In this document: piece after piece, positions 46,087-56,218 of the stretch
How positions within the stretch are numbered: the first letter of the stretch is position 1
Layout of the letters: every line of letters starts with the position of its first letter
NCBI GenBank assembly: GCA_024305745.1
Contig: JAHRBS010000010.1
Span: forward strand, 1,371,501 to 1,435,500
Length of the DNA stretch: 64,000 nt
DNA from: Polyporus tsugae
Lineage: Eukaryota > Basidiomycota > Agaricomycetes > Polyporales > Polyporaceae
Direction: 5' to 3'
The notes under the pieces: model-generated
Databases searched by the model: none
Seen by the model: only the letters and a program-made list of their open reading frames with translations
Told to the model about the DNA's origin: nothing
Program-made: the position numbers and the translations under genes

Positions 46087-47871
46087 TTAGATGAGCGTCT
46101 TGGGCATGGAGATCTGCTCCGCCAACGTGAGCGGCCACCAGGCGTGCCTGTTCTGATCTCCAGCGGCGGTGCTCCCGCCGGCTGTGTACACCTTGGCAGC
46201 CGTCCTGGCTAACCCTGCAACCAACAATGCTGCGCCAGGCCGCTCCGCCGATCCCTCGGAAATGTACTCGGTCTTCTCGATTGTGAGACGTCTAGAAAGA
46301 AAAGAAAGAGCCGGTTGCTGTGAGCAACTCGCCAATACCGAGACACGGAGGCTTCTAGACACTCACTTGAGTTGGACGTACTTGCCCTGCCAGAACGACC
46401 GCTTCGAGTTGTCAGGCAGCGGATCCTTCTTCCTGAGATGTTCCTTGACGATGTTAATCGTTTCGGGCAAGTCGATGGCATTGAAAGTTACCTAGTGAAG
46501 AAAGGTCAATACCCGTGATGCCCGCGCAAAGTGTAATCAAGGAGATCTTAACGTATACAGAAAGGACCTTATGGGATCCTGAGAACATCAGACATATCCG
46601 CTTTGGTTCTAGCCTCCTACTAGAGTGCGTCGGTGGGAGGTGCGCATCGAGAACACATCTGGTGCATGCGTCATGTCGCAACCATGCGTTCAGATTGGTG
46701 GTGGTGAGTGCAAAAGAACATTCTTTTAGAAGCTCTTTTGGCTTCCGCCAGAAGTACCCCATGGAAGGCAGCGGCGCCTTTAGGGCCTAAGCATCATAGG
46801 GTTTCCCGTATGGACGTTTATTCAGGTGGCACACAGGTGCAACAAAAAGAGTCGACATGCCGCATGGGGAATGGCACAACGATGCACACAATCACAAAGC
46901 AGGCACAACAGCGCGTACCGAGTCTTTCAATCGGCCTGCCACAAGTCGCGAAAGCGTGTGGCCGGAGTGGCCCAAAACGGCGAATAGAAATTGTATCGCC
47001 CGTTGGCGCATAGTGTTGCCTTTCAACCACATAGCACGGTGAAGGACATCTCACGCATCCCAAGAGAATACGCAAAGCAGGAAATCATGCTCGGCGCTCG
47101 GCAAATTGTCTGACAGGGTGCGAAGGAGGAATAGAAAGACTCACTATGATCTTCTTGCCCAGCACCTCGGTGCCGCCCAGGTCCATGGCCTTCCTGGCGC
47201 CCTCGGGAGTCTTGAAGCGGATCGTGGCGTAGTGCACACTCTCAAAAGGTGTCCCCATACCCCAGTACGGCGTGGGGAGTTTGGCGGTGGGGACGCAGAC
47301 GCCGCTACTGGCCCGGATCTGGACGTCGACGATAGTGCCGCAACGGCCGAAGTGCTTCCAGAGGTCATTCTTCTCAGTCGACGAGCTCAGCTGCAAGTAA
47401 AGACGCACAATCCGTGGTACATCGGGAGTCGTCAGCGCGTATACGAAGCCTTAACCACCAAGTCAACGCACGTTGCCAACAAACACGAACGACCACTGGT
47501 CGCGGTTGTTCTCGACCTGGACCACAGACTTCTTGAGCTGAGTACGGATCTCTTCCTCGCGGCGCGGGGCGTTGGCCTTGACTGTCGCCCGGGCCTTGCC
47601 TTTGCCCTTCTTGGTGGAGCGGGAAGGGCCGGGCTCACTGGGCCCAGGGCTTGGCTGGTGGCTGGCGTTGCTAATACCAACCTCGACGTCCTGGATGGTC
47701 TCGAGGCGGGTAACAGCACGGCGCTAGGAACGTTGTGAGTTTCTAGCGATGGGCCCAGAACCTATGTCTACTTACCTTCCCCTTCCCCACGGACCTCGCG
47801 GGAGCCGTAACATTCTCCATCGAACCAAACGAACGCGTCAGAGAACGAGAAGGGGCCCGGAAGCGTGTCAT
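46087..47871 (-). CDS. RRM-domain protein, 5' end uncertain
   Basis: One RRM is clear: RNP2 FVFVGNL (rejoined across an intron to SSSTEKNDLWKHFGRCGTIVDVQIRAS) and RNP1 HYATIRFKTPEGARKAMDLGG, ending GKKII. Before it is a charged linker (STKKGKGKARATVKANAPRREEE). After a 653-bp intron (46492-47144) follow VTFNAIDLPETINIVKEHLRKK, SFWQGKYVQLK, then EYISEGSAERPGAALL to ISMPKTLI, stop 46087. I use the ATG at 47869-47871 (MTRFRAPSRSLTRSFGS). An open frame continues upstream to about 48130 (SNKYVLRVPFTPNH) through a possible 28-bp intron, too short to trust, and lacks an ATG; an extra 5' exon is possible. It should bind RNA; pathway unknown. The Arg/Ser N-terminus would allow mitochondrial import, which is only a guess. 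Confidence 0.65.
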
Positions 47872-48341
47872 CGTGATAACCTGTAGATGTTAGTAACGGT
47901 GATATTACCTTGAACTGCTGTTGTGCCTCTTGCAGGACGTGCAGGATGGTCTTGAGTGTGTGGGGGGGGGAGTGGTTGGGAGTGAAAGGAACCCGTAACA
48001 CATATTTATTGGATTTCGGAGGTACCAAGGCGGCAGACCCCTTTGCCCATTCCTGTCGATCTGGCCTGTGCGCCGGAACGCTTTCCCGGGGTAGAAACGT
48101 GGTCGGGTCCTTCTCAAAGCACTGGCACAGCGGCCGTTGCACAATCAATGAGTCGAGACGCAGTCAGTTCCTAATCCGGCGTACAATAAGTGACTCTCGG
48201 CGACGACAGCCACGTGCGGGCGGCGCCTCGGCTGCCATCACACCACGGGCGCTCCGTAAGTGTGGTGTCCTTCCAAGTTCGTCCTTCAGCGCTTCAGCTG
48301 CAGCTGTCCTCGACGACCGGCACCCCTCATCTGACCATCCA

Positions 48342-48819
48342 ATGGCTTCACAACGTGTTTCCGCTTACCGTGCAATCGTCAGGGAGGTCAACAGGGCGGT
48401 GAGTGAAGTCCTTACTTCTTTCTCTTGGAGGGCCGTGGGCTTATCCTTGTTGCCAGTCTGCCACTGCTCGCGCTACGAGACCAAAGGTTGTCTCGCAACA
48501 TGTGCGAGCCATCTTTGAGAACCACAGAGAAGACAGAGACGCGAACAAATTCTATCATGATATACACAACGCAGCAATGTTCATGCACTCGCAACGGATC
48601 CATAAGGTGCCGCAGCATATCCGCTCCCTGCTTATATATTGTGATGCTTGTTCTGACCACCTCTTGTGCCGCCTCGCACATGCGTGCTTACAGGAGCTCA
48701 TGGAGCGCTACAACCCTTTGCATGATCTATCAACAGAAGAGCGCGTCAAGAAGACGGCAAATCGTGTCGGTCTTGACATGCCAATACGCGGTACCGGGCC
48801 AAAAGACGAAGACCACTAG
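48342..48819 (+). CDS. FMC1: ATP synthase assembly factor Fmc1
   Basis: Three exons: 48342-48398, 48487-48606 and 48694-48819, all phase 0, giving about 100 residues, close to the animal protein. Sequence: MASQRVSAYRAIVREVNRA, then VVSQHVRAIFENHRED, KFYHDIHNAAMFMHSQRIHK, and ELMERYNPLHDLSTEERVKKTANRVGLDMP. The small helical LYR-like shape and the final NPLHDLSTEERVK...VGLDMP block are diagnostic of Fmc1. In yeast it stabilises the chaperone Atp12 so that the F1 part of ATP synthase assembles in the mitochondrial matrix. It is divergent from the RRM gene across less than 500 bp. Stop TAG 48817-48819. Confidence 0.88.
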
Positions 48820-49106
48820 ATTCAAAGTCTACGACGTTTGTCTACTTAAGTTGAGACTCACAGCAATACACACCATGCTACTTCTAGCCATCGAATACTT
48901 CCCTTTCACTCCCTGAAAAGTGCCTGCTCTCCCGCCAGTCATCAGTCTCGCCCCCAACTCGCCCCCACTCGTGATTTGGTGTCAGAAGTACATTTTGTGC
49001 GTTGCGAAGGGCATTCCAAGAAAGTATATTGTACAAGAGGGGTTGGTGCCAAGTAATGCGGGAGCAGGAAATAAGGGATGGAGGTCCGTAGGTCGAGGGA
49101 CGTGGA

Positions 49107-49580
49107 TCAGTCTGTTGCCTCCCTGTATATACGGGGTGTATGTCAGCAAGGACGCTCATGCACACGTTGCGAAATATACTTATAATGTAAAGCACGTTAT
49201 TACACCTAGACATGAGCGTAATGAGAGACGGGACAGATAACGCGACACGGTGGAAACGCACCGGATGAACACCTCGCCCAATGCGCCGTTCGACTTCCCA
49301 TCCTGGAACTCCTCCGTGTTCGCGAGCTGGGGGCATCGATAAGGCTTGTCAGCACGGCGGCGATGGGCATACCACTCACCTGGAGGTTCATGTAGCCATC
49401 CGTGCTCACAAGGAAGCCTTTGTACTCAAGACCCCACTTGAGTCGGACATACACAGGCTTGCCAGTGAGCTCCTGCATGAAGGGCTTCGGGTTGACGGGG
49501 TTGACCTAGATCGCGCGCGCAGGTACCACATCAGAAAGAGCGACCCCTGAGAGCTCGCACGAACAGCATACCGCAGACAT
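49107..49580 (-). CDS. SNRPF: Spliceosomal Sm protein F
   Basis: Five short exons. ATG 49578-49580 gives MSA, then [41 protein letters not shown] (Sm1 motif), [21 protein letters not shown], and RCNNVLYI (Sm2 motif). A last 17-nt coding exon adds REATD and TGA (49107-49109), reached by a GTATAT...ACAG intron; without that splice the frame would run 85 residues further into poor sequence, so I prefer the short form of about 81 residues, normal for SmF. It is part of the heptameric Sm ring on U1, U2, U4 and U5 snRNAs. It is divergent from NC2 beta, 279 bp apart. Confidence 0.92.
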
Positions 49581-49726
49581 GGCGCAAGGAACAGGTGTGC
49601 AGGACGGAGAGGAGATGAGCGAGCTCGAGAGCACTCGGAGCACAAGACGTTGGGGAGACGTGCGGAGTCGCAATTGAAAATGATCGGGGCGCGGAATCCG
49701 TTGACAGTCCCAGATCAACGCGCGCA

Positions 49727-49732
49727 TATAAA
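49727..49732 (+). promoter_or_regulatory. TATA box in the SmF / NC2 beta promoter
   Basis: TATAAA lies 128 bp upstream of the NC2 beta ATG within the 279-bp divergent region; it faces NC2 beta. A CT-rich stretch follows it. Confidence 0.5.
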
Positions 49733-49859
49733 GTCCTCTCGCGCGCCTCACACCGGGGAGCCACCCGCCCCGTCCGCTCCTTTCCCCCCTCGTTCCCCTT
49801 GCCGACCTCTTTCGGTCTGGTGCGCAACCTTCTGGACCGCATATACGAACGACGCAGCG

Positions 49860-50584
49860 ATGTCCGACCATGAAGTCGGGGGAATGCCCTCGGATGAGGA
49901 CCTGTCCCTTCCCAAGGCCACCGTCACGAAAATGATCGCGGGTACGTGCCATCCTCGTCGCGTCGCGCCCGTGCCTCCAGATACATTCGTCCACAACTCA
50001 ACGGTCTTGTTTTGTGCTTAGAACTGCTCCCAAACGACGTTACTTGCGCGAAGGAGACGCGAGACCTGATAATCGAGTGTTGTGTAGGTGAAGTCAACCT
50101 CCGCCATTTCTGTCCTCGCGCGTATGTTGACGCGCCTTCTGCGAACCTTTTCGCAGAATTCATCCACCTGATATCGTCCGAAGCGAACGAGATATGCGAA
50201 CAGGAGTCAAAGAAGACCATCGCGCCAGACCATATCATCTCTGCGCTCAAGGTATGTTAAGTTCGACTCCTTTAGTTACTGTATGCGGGTCCGTGGTCTT
50301 GTCACCCGTACTAATTACCTTCCATTTTCACAGCGACTGGGATTCGAGTCTTTCACGACAGAAGTGGAGAGCGTGTTGAAAGACCATAAGCAGCAGCAGA
50401 AGGTGTGCCTTAACTGATTCGCGTCTGCGATGTATCGCTTGTCTGAACGCCCTGGATCCAGGACCGCGAGAAGAAGGTCTCCAAGCTCGAATCGTCTGGA
50501 TTGACAGAAGAGGAGCTCCTCGCACAACAAGAGGCCCTCTTCGCCCAAAGTCGAGAGAAGTTCCGTACCGCCGCCCAGCAATGA
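49860..50584 (+). CDS. NCB2: Negative cofactor 2 subunit beta (Dr1)
   Basis: Five exons, ATG 49860, stop TGA 50582-50584, about 145 residues. A histone-fold protein: DLSLPKATVTKMIAELLPNDVTCAKETRDLIIECCVEFIHLISSEANEICEQESKKTIAPDHIISALKRLGFE matches Dr1 along its length (pieces joined at four GT-AG introns). The C-terminal helix KVSKLESSGLTEEELLAQQEALFAQSREKF is also typical. With NC2 alpha it forms a heterodimer that clamps TBP on DNA and blocks TFIIA/TFIIB, acting as a general repressor with some activating roles. Nuclear. No lesion seen. Confidence 0.94.
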
Positions 50585-50775
50585 GCGACTCCCGAATCCC
50601 CCCATCTCTGATCCTCACCTCGCCCTCCTAATGCGCCGACCGCACGGCTGCGCCATTTGGTCGGACCTCATGACTTCACCCAAGTGTGGGATATTGGACA
50701 CTTGTTCTCCAATTGTGTATTATCAGTACAGGACATGCACTCGCATACAACTTCCTCGTGTAATTTGTTGTTGAT

Positions 50776-52233
50776 TTATTCACTTTGTAACTTTCTTCCT
50801 AGACGATCTTGTAAAGCCCGCAATCTGTCATGAGGCGAGTCGCCATTCCATCGTTCGACAGGCGTGCCGGTTTCGTCGGATATTAGCGTGAGGTACGGTA
50901 GGCCTGCTTGCTCGATTGTGAACGATGCTGAGACGGTTGCGTATAGGGTCGCTGCGTAACTACGCATCAGAGCTGTAGGGTTTCGGGATCGGGAGTCGTT
51001 TGCATACCTTGTCGCACGTCGCCCTGGCTGAGGACCAAGCCGGCTCCTAGACCACCGAGGAAGCTGTTACCTGCGCCTGAGGAGGGCGTTAGCATGGGGT
51101 TCACTTGGGGTTGGACTGGAATGGTTACCGGTGACATCGACCACCTTGCCCGAGTTCTCAGAACTCCAATACGCATCGATCCAGGTATACGACATCCCTT
51201 TGGCGGCGATGCACGCACCCATCGCTCCACAGCGGATGACGACGGAACCTTGGCCGTCCGCCCCAACTCCCATGTCGAGGAATCGGCGACACGCCTCCTC
51301 CACTAGGTCTTTCGTGGGGACCTCGGGCAGGGAGAGTAGTGACAGGGCCTCCTCCGCGTTCGGGCTGTGTTTCCGTCGGTGAATGTATGACGCGACGAGC
51401 CTGTCAGCATACGCACCTCAAGATGGATATGTCCGATAGCACCTTTTGAAGCGAGGGGAGCTCCTCAGGTACACATCGATCCTGGCTTCTCTTCGTTTCA
51501 GGGAACCTTATCCCGTACCAGTCGAACTCAGGGCACGTACGGGTATGGGTTCGTATACCGTGGTTGGGTGCCAACCCTTGTCCTGCTTGATCTCAGAGAG
51601 AATCACAGCAGCGCGAGACGGCGAGCAGATGAAGTGGACGATGTCTGGTCGTGCCAATTTGGTATCGTTGAGATCATGCGGGGTTATGCGTAGCTTAGGC
51701 GTTAGGTATTCAAAGCTAGAGAATTATATTAAGCAACTTGATTTCATCGTCTCTAGACAAGGAAGCAGTCGACAGACCCTCGATATTCGCCTCTATACAC
51801 GTTCAGGGCTCGGGTCGTTCCACGGTTGGGATCATCTCTATAGAGCCACATGTCGGAACCGTAGGCGTCCAGAGCCTCTTGTATGTGGCCGGGAAAGTCG
51901 TGCCCTCTATCTATGATTATGCCCACCTTTGAGGGCGGGAGCCTGCCCATGAACCACATGAGTACTTCGGGATCTCGGAGCAGACAATGTCGAGCTAACC
52001 ACCATATTCGTGCACCGATCGACGCATACGTTCCCCCTCCCCCGATCTGCCGGTGTTCATTTATGTCAAGACTAGGCATTGCAGTGGTACTTAGAAGGGC
52101 TTGCCTGGGCAGTCATCGTCTTTCCTGTGGGCTTGCCGTCTCCGTCTGCGAACGAGAATTCGTCGATGATGAACATCCCGATTGAGACGAAGCTTCTACT
52201 CGAGTTGTCTGAACTAGACATATGGGCGTGCAT
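50776..52233 (-). CDS. MAK32: Mak32-like pfkB-family protein
   Basis: Ribokinase-fold protein of about 390 residues. Start ATG 52231-52233 (MHAHMSSSDN; an inner ATG at 52219-52221 is also possible), stop TAA 50776-50778. Parts: FVSIGMFIIDEFSFADGDGKP, IGGGGTYASIGARIW (substrate-side glycine motif), KVGIIIDRGHDFPG, DPNRGTTRALNVYRG, DIVHFICSPSRAAVIL, WHPTTVYEPIPDRCVPEE, ILSPNAEEALSLL, VIRCGAMGACIA, and VVDVTGAGNSFLGGL. In catalytic pfkB kinases the last motif is GAGD; here the catalytic Asp is Asn. Yeast Mak32 has this organisation and is needed for maintenance of a double-stranded RNA killer element, by an unknown route. Enzymatic activity is doubtful. Confidence 0.8.
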
Positions 52234-52569
52234 AGCGGCACCTCCGAGTAGCAGAGGGCGGTCTTCAAGTTGAAGGGTCCTCGAAACTGCGCACAGTGGG
52301 AGGTGCCGGTGAACGCTCTAGTTAAGATAAGATAAGTCTGTCCAGATCTGCCCTCGATCGAGATCGTTGGGTATCATCTCCGCTCCGAAACCACCAAAGT
52401 CACGAAACACATTTGCCAAGGGCGGCCACGATCGCATTCCGCCAATCCTGTTTAACCGTAGCCTCGTACTTCGGAACCCATCTGTCTAGTATTAGGTCAC
52501 GCTCTTCGCGATCGCGCACGCTATTGGTGCGACATCGTTCCAAGTTCTTAACGGTGACAACCGAAAACA
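52234..52569. promoter_or_regulatory. Divergent promoter, MAK32-like / Sfp-type transferase
   Basis: 336 bp between start codons. No TATA box is clear; a purine/pyrimidine-mixed AT-richer part (TTAAGATAAGATAAG near 52322, with two GATA sites) could be regulatory. Confidence 0.4.
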
Positions 52570-53649
52570 ATGGAAGTCCGGGCGGTCGTATTCGACGCAG
52601 CCGACGTCGACGAACTGGATGAGGTGAGAGGACATCCATATCATACTTTCTAGACCCCCTGAAGACAAACAAAACCGGACGGAAGTTGTACCAAGAAGCA
52701 CTGGCTTTCGTCGATGAAGACTCAAAAGCTCATCTGAAGAAATACTACCATCGCATCGACAGCATCCGTGAGTTTTTTTTCTGCTTTGCATCCAGATCCG
52801 AAGGTGACATGTGTGCATTACGCAGGAGGTATAATTGGTCGTCTGTTACCCCGCCTTTTACTCAAAGAGAAGGGCATCCCCTTGACCGCGATGACTTTCG
52901 GGAAGACCCCAGCGGGTAAACCTTACATCGCAAGTACCGATCTTCGTTTTTGGTGCTTCTTGCAGGTCCTTTAATAATATGTTTATTTGATCAGACATCC
53001 ATTGTCCAAGAGTCCATCGGATATAATGTCACCCATGACAACGGTGTCGTCGCCATGGCGTTCAGCACCGGTAAATCCCTCTTCCCAGACCCACCGGCCT
53101 ATCGTATTGGCCTGGATGTTATGCTTCTTAAACTACCCAAGAGGGACACGTTTCCCGGGTTCGTAGAAATATTCAGCGAGCAGGTGAGAGCCACGCCATC
53201 CTACTGAATACGCCGCTTCTTACGATTGCTTGGTCTAGTTGACGTCTCTAGAACGCACCATACTTCTTCCACCTGCTCCGGCCCCGTCGCTCTCGCCGCG
53301 CGAGCAACTGCGACGGTTCTATCTGATTTGGACGCTGAAGGAAGCATACACGAAGGCGTTGGGGCTTGGTATGGGCTTTGACTTCAGCAGGATAGAGTAT
53401 GACGTTCCGAACGACGTCGTGCGCATAGACGGCGTTGTACCTCGCGGATGGAGGTTCACACGCTTTGAGCTACGGAACGAGGTCAAGGGTGATCAAATCG
53501 AAGAATACGTTGGGGTAGTGGCGAGATTTGTGGAGGAGAAAGGTGATGCGGAGTTCAAAGTAGTCGCTGCTTCGACTCCCCAATGGTTGAAGGTGTATGA
53601 TGCCGCACAATTCATGAAGATGGCTATCGACGAGCTCGGTAGTGTATAA
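52570..53649 (+). CDS. LYS5: Sfp-type 4'-phosphopantetheinyl transferase
   Basis: About 300 residues; ATG 52570 (MEVRAVVFDAADVDELDE), stop TAA 53647-53649. Exons rejoin as TNKTGRKLYQEALAFVDEDSKAHLKKYYHRIDSIRG, then LLPRLLLKEKGIPLTAMTFGKTPAGKPYI, then TSIVQESIGYNVTHDNGVVAMAF, YRIGLDVMLLKLP and FSEQLTSLERTIL, LRRFYLIWTLKEAYTKALGLGMGFDFSRIEYD. The GxDV and WTLKEAYTKA motifs hold the Mg-binding Asp and Glu and the catalytic Lys. The link between KPYI and TSIV needs an intron with GC donor (GCAAGT at 52930, AG at 52993-52994); no GT site keeps frame. The enzyme activates cytosolic carrier domains: type I fatty-acid synthase, alpha-aminoadipate reductase (lysine), polyketide and peptide synthetases. 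The divergent neighbour is the Mak32-like gene. Confidence 0.88.
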
Positions 53650-54000
53650 TCGATTGGTTCTCACGGTACTGAACCAAGGTGTAATAAATTTGTTGTGTGT
53701 CTATACTACGCACAGTTCTGGCGGTCGCACTACGTGCCACTACCAATAATCGCACTGCGTGCGGGATTGGGCGCATGCATGTCTTTCGGATGGGAGGTCG
53801 AACGTAGAGACCTTCCAAAAATGGGAGTGCACCGGTGACATGTGATGGCTGCGCGTGTCGGGGTGTCGCTGAGCCTGAGACGCCGCACATCCAGGGCCTC
53901 AGGACCATCTCACCCGTAATCTCCTCCCTCATCTTTCCCCTTGGGCTCTTGTTGCTGGTTTTCAACAGTCTCTCGCCACACCCATCCTAACCATCCGGAA
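53650..54000. other. Intergenic: upstream of the BAR gene
   Basis: 351 bp in tandem orientation. A CT-rich tract (CTCCTCCCTCATCTTTCCCC near 53921) just before the BAR start may be its core promoter. Nothing else seen. Confidence 0.45.
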
Positions 54001-55882
54001 ATGCCCCGTATTCGTTCTCTCAGGACCCAGGCCCTCTCACCCAAGCGCGATATCTCCCCTGGACCCCCTTCACCAACCTACACAGAGACCACTAATGCGT
54101 CTGTCCTCAATTTCGGCCCCAATGGACCCGAGAAGGTTGTCACTCGTGCAAACCTCAAGGCCAGCTTGCAGTCGTACGAAGAAGTGAGGAAATCTCGGCT
54201 ATTCTCCTATGAATCCCTGCGCTGACTGCATGATTCCTTATCACGAAGTTATTGAACCGATGCTCAAACTACCGTGCAGCGCTGTTAACGATGTCGAAGG
54301 CAACTGCGGGGTTTGCGGATGCAATGGAGGCATGCTCAGGGTACGTCTTGGACCGCTTCTTACGCAATCTAGAGCTCATTTCGCACTCATTTCGCACAGG
54401 CTCAAGGGTCCAAATTACGAGACTGGGACCAGGCTGCAGGCCGCCGCGGGTCTTCACCATCTAATGAGTAACCACTTTCATGTTATGGTCAGTTTACTAC
54501 AGTGCCTCTCGTGTGAGTCATAGTGCTGAATGTATCGCAGGCTGACACCCTTGACAAGCAATTCGAGAAGCCATTACGGCAACACCTCGAGAACTATCGT
54601 CATGTAGTTACGGTGAGTCTAGTTGCAATGTCCCGCTAGACTATCATGCGAGCTCTGCAACCAGGAACGCTCGAATGCTTACGAAAAAGCATTGCGGGAG
54701 AAGAGCAGGATCATTCGTCAGACTGAGATGGGTAACCTGAAGCAGAAGGGCAGAAGTGCGTTCTCTCAGCTCTCCGTTTCCGGAACTGCGATTGATTTGC
54801 GCTGCAGATCTGCAGAGCTTCCGTGAAGCCTTGACTATTTTGCAACGGCAAGTCGACGAACTAGACGAGCTCAAGGCGTCTCACTACCAGGCCATCGTAG
54901 AGCACGAAGAGGAAGTGTGGGATTTCGTTCAAGGGAAGGTCTGCCTGGCTGTCCGCTCGACATTGGACGTCTTCGACCGCTTCACTTCCAAAGCGTATGC
55001 TGCTTTTCATGTCGCGCTCTCATTATCTTCTAACTACCGTCCTGATGCAGCTCCGACCCCATTATTGAACCTATGCTCCAGACCGTACCTGACCCCTTCG
55101 ATTCATACGGTCCACCCCCAGCCGAGGACCAGATCTTCTCCATCCTCCCCCCGCTATCCGTCATGGCCAACGTGCCCTCCTCTACCCCCAGCCCCCTCAC
55201 CTCCTCCACCGCAGAACTCGAGAGCAACGACGGTCTGTCATCAGGCAAGAACTCTTGGACCAACTCCGGCGGCTTCTTCCCTGATACAGCTGCAGCGTGG
55301 GCAGACGTGCTCTCAGGCTCCCCACCGCCCCCCAGCTCCGCGCCAGGCTCGGGCGCGACTTCTCCTACGAGTTCCATCTCACCCACATCCAACAACTTCA
55401 AGCCTTCGTCGCCTACGTCAGGGCTCAGCAGGCGGCACTCGCACCCCGTCTCCAACTTCGCCCACCACTCGCGCAAGTCCGAGTCGAAGCTGCGCAGCGT
55501 CCTCTCCGTGCTCGACGAGGGTGGCTCGCTCGCGCGGCAGCAGAACGGCCACGGGGACGCAGAGAGCGGGCATACGCGCAGCATGTCCACAAACTCAGGA
55601 ACTGGCGCGGGCGCGGGTGTGTCGTCGGGGAACGGCAAGGCGCCAGATCTGAGCGCGGCCGGCTCGAACGTGTGGGGACGCCCGCGTCATCTGGCCGTCT
55701 CGAACCCCTCGAGGGACGATGATGAGGAAGAAGAAGAGCCCGGAGACTCGACGCCGAGGAATACGGTTCGCGCGAAACCCCAAGCGCCCCCACTGCCTTC
55801 GTTCGACGATCCGCCGTTCTCAGAACGAAGTCGGAGTCCGAACTCGGACGACACGGCGATGCCGTCGCCTGTGACGTCGTAG
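54001..55882 (+). CDS. BAR/IMD-like membrane-curvature protein (Ivy1-like)
   Basis: ATG 54001 (MPRIRSLRTQALSPKRD), stop TAG 55880-55882; about 520 residues, six or more exons. After a basic Pro-rich start come helices of a BAR-type fold: VTRANLKASLQSYEE, NYRAALLTMSKATAGFADAMEACSG, AGLHHLMSNHFHVMADTLDKQFEKPLRQHLENYRHVV, ERSNAYEKALREKSRIIRQTEMGNLKQKGR, DLQSFREALTILQRQVDELDELKASHY, EHEEEVWDFVQGKV. This pattern resembles fungal Ivy1, a phospholipid-binding I-BAR protein of the vacuole that meets Rab7 and Vps33. The C-terminal half is disordered, Ser/Pro/Gly-rich (SPTSSISPTSNNFKPSSPTS; SGTGAGAGVSSGNG) with an acidic patch DDDEEEEEPGD. The upstream TTG at 53941 extends the frame but ATG 54001 is preferred. 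Confidence 0.75.
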
Positions 55883-56218
55883 TGATTCACCCCTTCGTGG
55901 ACTGGCTCCCGGCGCGGACATTAATTGCGGACGCGCGATGCCTCCCTTTGTGCGTCGTCTTGACGCTCTTATTGTGTACGTGATCTTTCGCCCCGAACAG
56001 CTCGGTTATTTTCGGCTGGCACACATCTTTAGGTGACCTCCTTATGGACGCTTGCTTCACTTCCCTATGGTCTGCACGGATCCGTCTTATGTTTCGTCAA
56101 CGATATTCATGCTTTGTGTAAATATATGAGCTATTATCTACCGTCTAGTATATTATCCAGGAGCGCGATGGAGTGGGGGTGGTAAGAGGTATGAGTGTTC
56201 TTGCGCGGTGCGGATTTT
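55883..56218. other. Convergent spacer
   Basis: 336 bp between the BAR gene and AspRS stops, AT-richer (AAATATATGAGC near 56118); probably 3' untranslated regions. Confidence 0.45.

Noticed and set aside
47884..47911. 28-bp intron (GTAATA...CTAAC...ACAG) at the RRM gene 5' end
   Set aside because: Good-looking splice signals, but shorter than functional fungal introns I would accept; left as a note on the uncertain start.
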